NCBI GenBank assembly: GCA_002393575.1
Contig: DGSN01000074.1
Coordinates: forward strand, 1 to 25,044
DNA length: 25,044 nt
Direction of reading: 5' to 3'
DNA from: Prevotellaceae bacterium UBA4361
GTDB taxonomy: Bacteria > Bacteroidota > Bacteroidia > Bacteroidales > Bacteroidaceae
A program made the translations under genes and the position numbers. Position 1 is the stretch's first letter. Every line of letters begins with the position of its first letter. Shown here one piece after another: positions 23,657 to 25,044 of this stretch. The notes beneath the pieces are model-generated. The model saw nothing but the letters and a program-made list of their open reading frames with translations, had not been told where the DNA came from and did not search any database.

Positions 23657-23982
23657 CAACTGAATGGGTGACTATCCCATTGTAGCACTCAGTGCTACGA
23701 CATATTATCATAGAAGCGTTATGCTCTTTCTTGCAAGGTGAAAACGTCAGAAATTTTCAAAATTGCAATTTTTTGAGGAGGCTCGTGTACCACACAGCTT
23801 ACTTGAAAAAAGATAAGATGAACATAGCGGCTTCACGCATTATGCGTGGAACTGCTCATAGACCATCTTTTTCTTTTCGGGTAATTCTGACGACCCTCAC
23901 CTTGAAGATGTGGACATACAGTTCTACGCTTCTTTTGTGTATTAATCTTCTTTAGGGAACTGGAAGAAAAAATGTTAGTTAT
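23657..23982 (+). ncRNA. Structured leader RNA or small RNA, family not recognised
   Basis: Between the promoter and the FRG gene lie 326 bp without a convincing gene but with successive hairpins: AATGGG/CCCATT (23663-23681), GTAGCAC/GTGCTAC with a 3-nt loop (23682-23698), and CACGCA/TGCGTG (23834-23848). GGGT and ACCC near 23880-23896 may pair as well. Base composition is more balanced than in the flanking FRG gene. It may be a 5' leader with regulatory function or a processed RNA. I cannot assign it to a named family; a conserved leader upstream of Prevotella surface-protein genes is one possibility. Confidence 0.5.
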
Positions 23983-24714
23983 ATGTGTGAGAACAACAAT
24001 TCCCTAAGTTTCGAAAACGCAATAGATGAAACTAAAACAATTAAGAGTGTATATACTTTTTTAAAACTTATTAAAATAATACAATCTCAGCGAGAAAAAG
24101 ATGTCTCTGATATTTTATATAGAGGACTATCCAATGCAAATTATGACTTAATCCCTTCTATCGGAAGGAAAAACGAAAAAGGAGCTTATCTATTTGATCC
24201 AAAAGATGAAGAAATAATATTTTTGGAATTCAAAAGATTATTCCATTTATATTCTGATAATAGACCTTCATCTGATATGGATTTGCTGTTTCTTGCACAG
24301 CACTATGGATTGCCTACAAGATTATTGGATTGGAGTTATAATCCTTTAATCGCATTATATTTTGCATGCCAAGAATCTGCAAAAACAGGCTGTGTCTATG
24401 CTATAAAGATTAAAAATGCCCCTATAATAGAAAGTCATCAAATGGATTCTAATATTTTTGAATCTGATAATAACGATGATTATCAATTCATTATACCTGA
24501 TTATACGAATAGGAGATTCTTAAATCAAAAAGGATTGTTTTTGTGGTTTAAAAATATTAGAAATCTTTTATCAATAGACACAAAAATTGTTGTTCAAAAT
24601 AAAAGCCAAATCAGAAAAGAATTGACATCTATCGGAATAACAGATTCTTTCATTTACCCTACTTTAGATCATTTATGTAAAGAGATTAAGAATAAGTATC
24701 AAATCAATTATTAA
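23983..24714 (+). CDS. FRG-domain protein
   Basis: The 243-residue product carries the FRG domain: the naming motif appears as YRG at residues 46-48, and the strongest block is AQHYGLPTRLLDWSYNPLIA at 105-124, continuing to LYFAC. The biochemical role of FRG domains is not established; they occur often in accessory and defence-like contexts. No signal peptide or membrane segment is seen, so it should be cytoplasmic. The gene is much more AT-rich than the central cluster (many AAA, ATA and TTA codons), suggesting acquisition. It lies after the structured leader and only 11 bp before the surface-protein gene. Confidence 0.9.
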   Translation: MCENNNSLSFENAIDETKTIKSVYTFLKLIKIIQSQREKDVSDILYRGLSNANYDLIPSIGRKNEKGAYLFDPKDEEIIFLEFKRLFHLYSDNRPSSDMDLLFLAQHYGLPTRLLDWSYNPLIALYFACQESAKTGCVYAIKIKNAPIIESHQMDSNIFESDNNDDYQFIIPDYTNRRFLNQKGLFLWFKNIRNLLSIDTKIVVQNKSQIRKELTSIGITDSFIYPTLDHLCKEIKNKYQINY

Positions 24715-24725
24715 TTCTTACTACT

Positions 24726-25044
24726 ATGAAGCGATTACTAACTTCCGTAGCGTTTGTGCTATGTTCGCTGCTGTCATTTGCTCAGTTCAGCGGTTCGGGG
24801 TCGGGAACTGAGAATGACCCTTATCTGATTCTGAATCCTATTCAGCTGAATCAGATGCGCAATTTCCTAAACCAAAGTGGAGTCTATTTCAAATTGATGG
24901 CAAACATCGATTTAACAGAATTCTTGGAGGACGAGAATCCAACACAAGGCTGGCAGCCTGTTGGTAACTACTCTTCTTCTGCTGCATTCAAGGGCGTTTT
25001 GGATGGAAACGGCAAAAAAATTTCTGGCTTATGGATTAAAAGGA
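24726..25044 (+). CDS. Secreted surface protein, N-terminal part only
   Basis: The visible 106 residues begin MKRLLTSVAFVLCSLLSFAQ, a signal peptide cleaved near SFA/Q. FSGSGSGTENDPYLI and YFKLMANIDL follow, then GWQPVGNYSSSAAFKGVL and GNGKKISGLWI. This is the pattern of Bacteroidales cell-surface proteins with GLUG-like or beta-helix repeats ('GTENDPY' start, 'F.G.LDGNGK.I.G' units). The rest lies beyond the right edge. The gene is 11 bp after the FRG gene but its GC content is closer to that of the central genes. Confidence 0.85.
   Translation, partial: MKRLLTSVAFVLCSLLSFAQFSGSGSGTENDPYLILNPIQLNQMRNFLNQSGVYFKLMANIDLTEFLEDENPTQGWQPVGNYSSSAAFKGVLDGNGKKISGLWIKR

Noticed and set aside
23692..23955. 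87-codon frame within the structured leader
   Set aside because: It starts inside a hairpin, lacks any known domain and overlaps several stem structures; the RNA interpretation fits better. Conservation of the peptide would change this.

Overview
The window looks like a chromosomal segment from the order Bacteroidales, probably a Prevotella-like organism. The gene order rimP-nusA-infB-cvpA-sufB-sufC-sufD-sufS, the Bacteroidetes-type promoters (TTTG about 20 bp before TAnnTTTG), the lack of strong ribosome binding sites and the secreted 'MKR...FAQ' proteins all fit this. The genus is inferred. No tRNA, rRNA or CRISPR array was recognised.

Layout. (1) Positions 1-1757, minus strand, hold an AT-rich restriction-modification module in the order small HTH regulator, beta-class adenine methyltransferase, then a protein running off the left edge that is probably the restriction enzyme. 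The methyltransferase closely resembles E. coli YhdJ (target ATGCAT) as I recall it. A 7-bp dyad upstream may be the regulator's operator. (2) Positions 1758-2880 hold no intact gene. They contain a strong hairpin, a 256-bp MITE-like element with about 32-bp terminal inverted repeats, and a gene remnant encoding a winged-helix tail. (3) Positions 2881-9800, plus strand, encode class I fumarase, a four-helix-bundle (23S-IVP-like) protein flanked by a perfect 33-bp inverted repeat, ribosome recycling factor, RsgA, a TPR protein and a secreted DUF2264 protein. (4) Positions 9844-21944 hold the transcription/translation cluster rimP-nusA-infB, a CvpA-like membrane protein, the SUF iron-sulfur assembly genes sufBCDS, and hisS. 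Fumarase at 2881 needs a [4Fe-4S] cluster of the kind SUF supplies. (5) Positions 22062-25044 are accessory: a MntA/HepT toxin-antitoxin pair, three tandem 195-bp repeats that can each form a long hairpin, a promoter with a structured 326-nt leader, a low-GC FRG-domain gene, and the start of a secreted surface protein cut by the right edge.

The most unusual signal is in the intergenic DNA. At least five separate gaps (fumarase/four-helix gene/frr, frr/rsgA, nusA/infB, sufS/hisS, after hisS) consist of tandem 7-bp units with different sequences but the same period, often in facing inverted copies. The best single candidate for an undescribed mobile unit is the four-helix-bundle gene set inside one such inverted pair.
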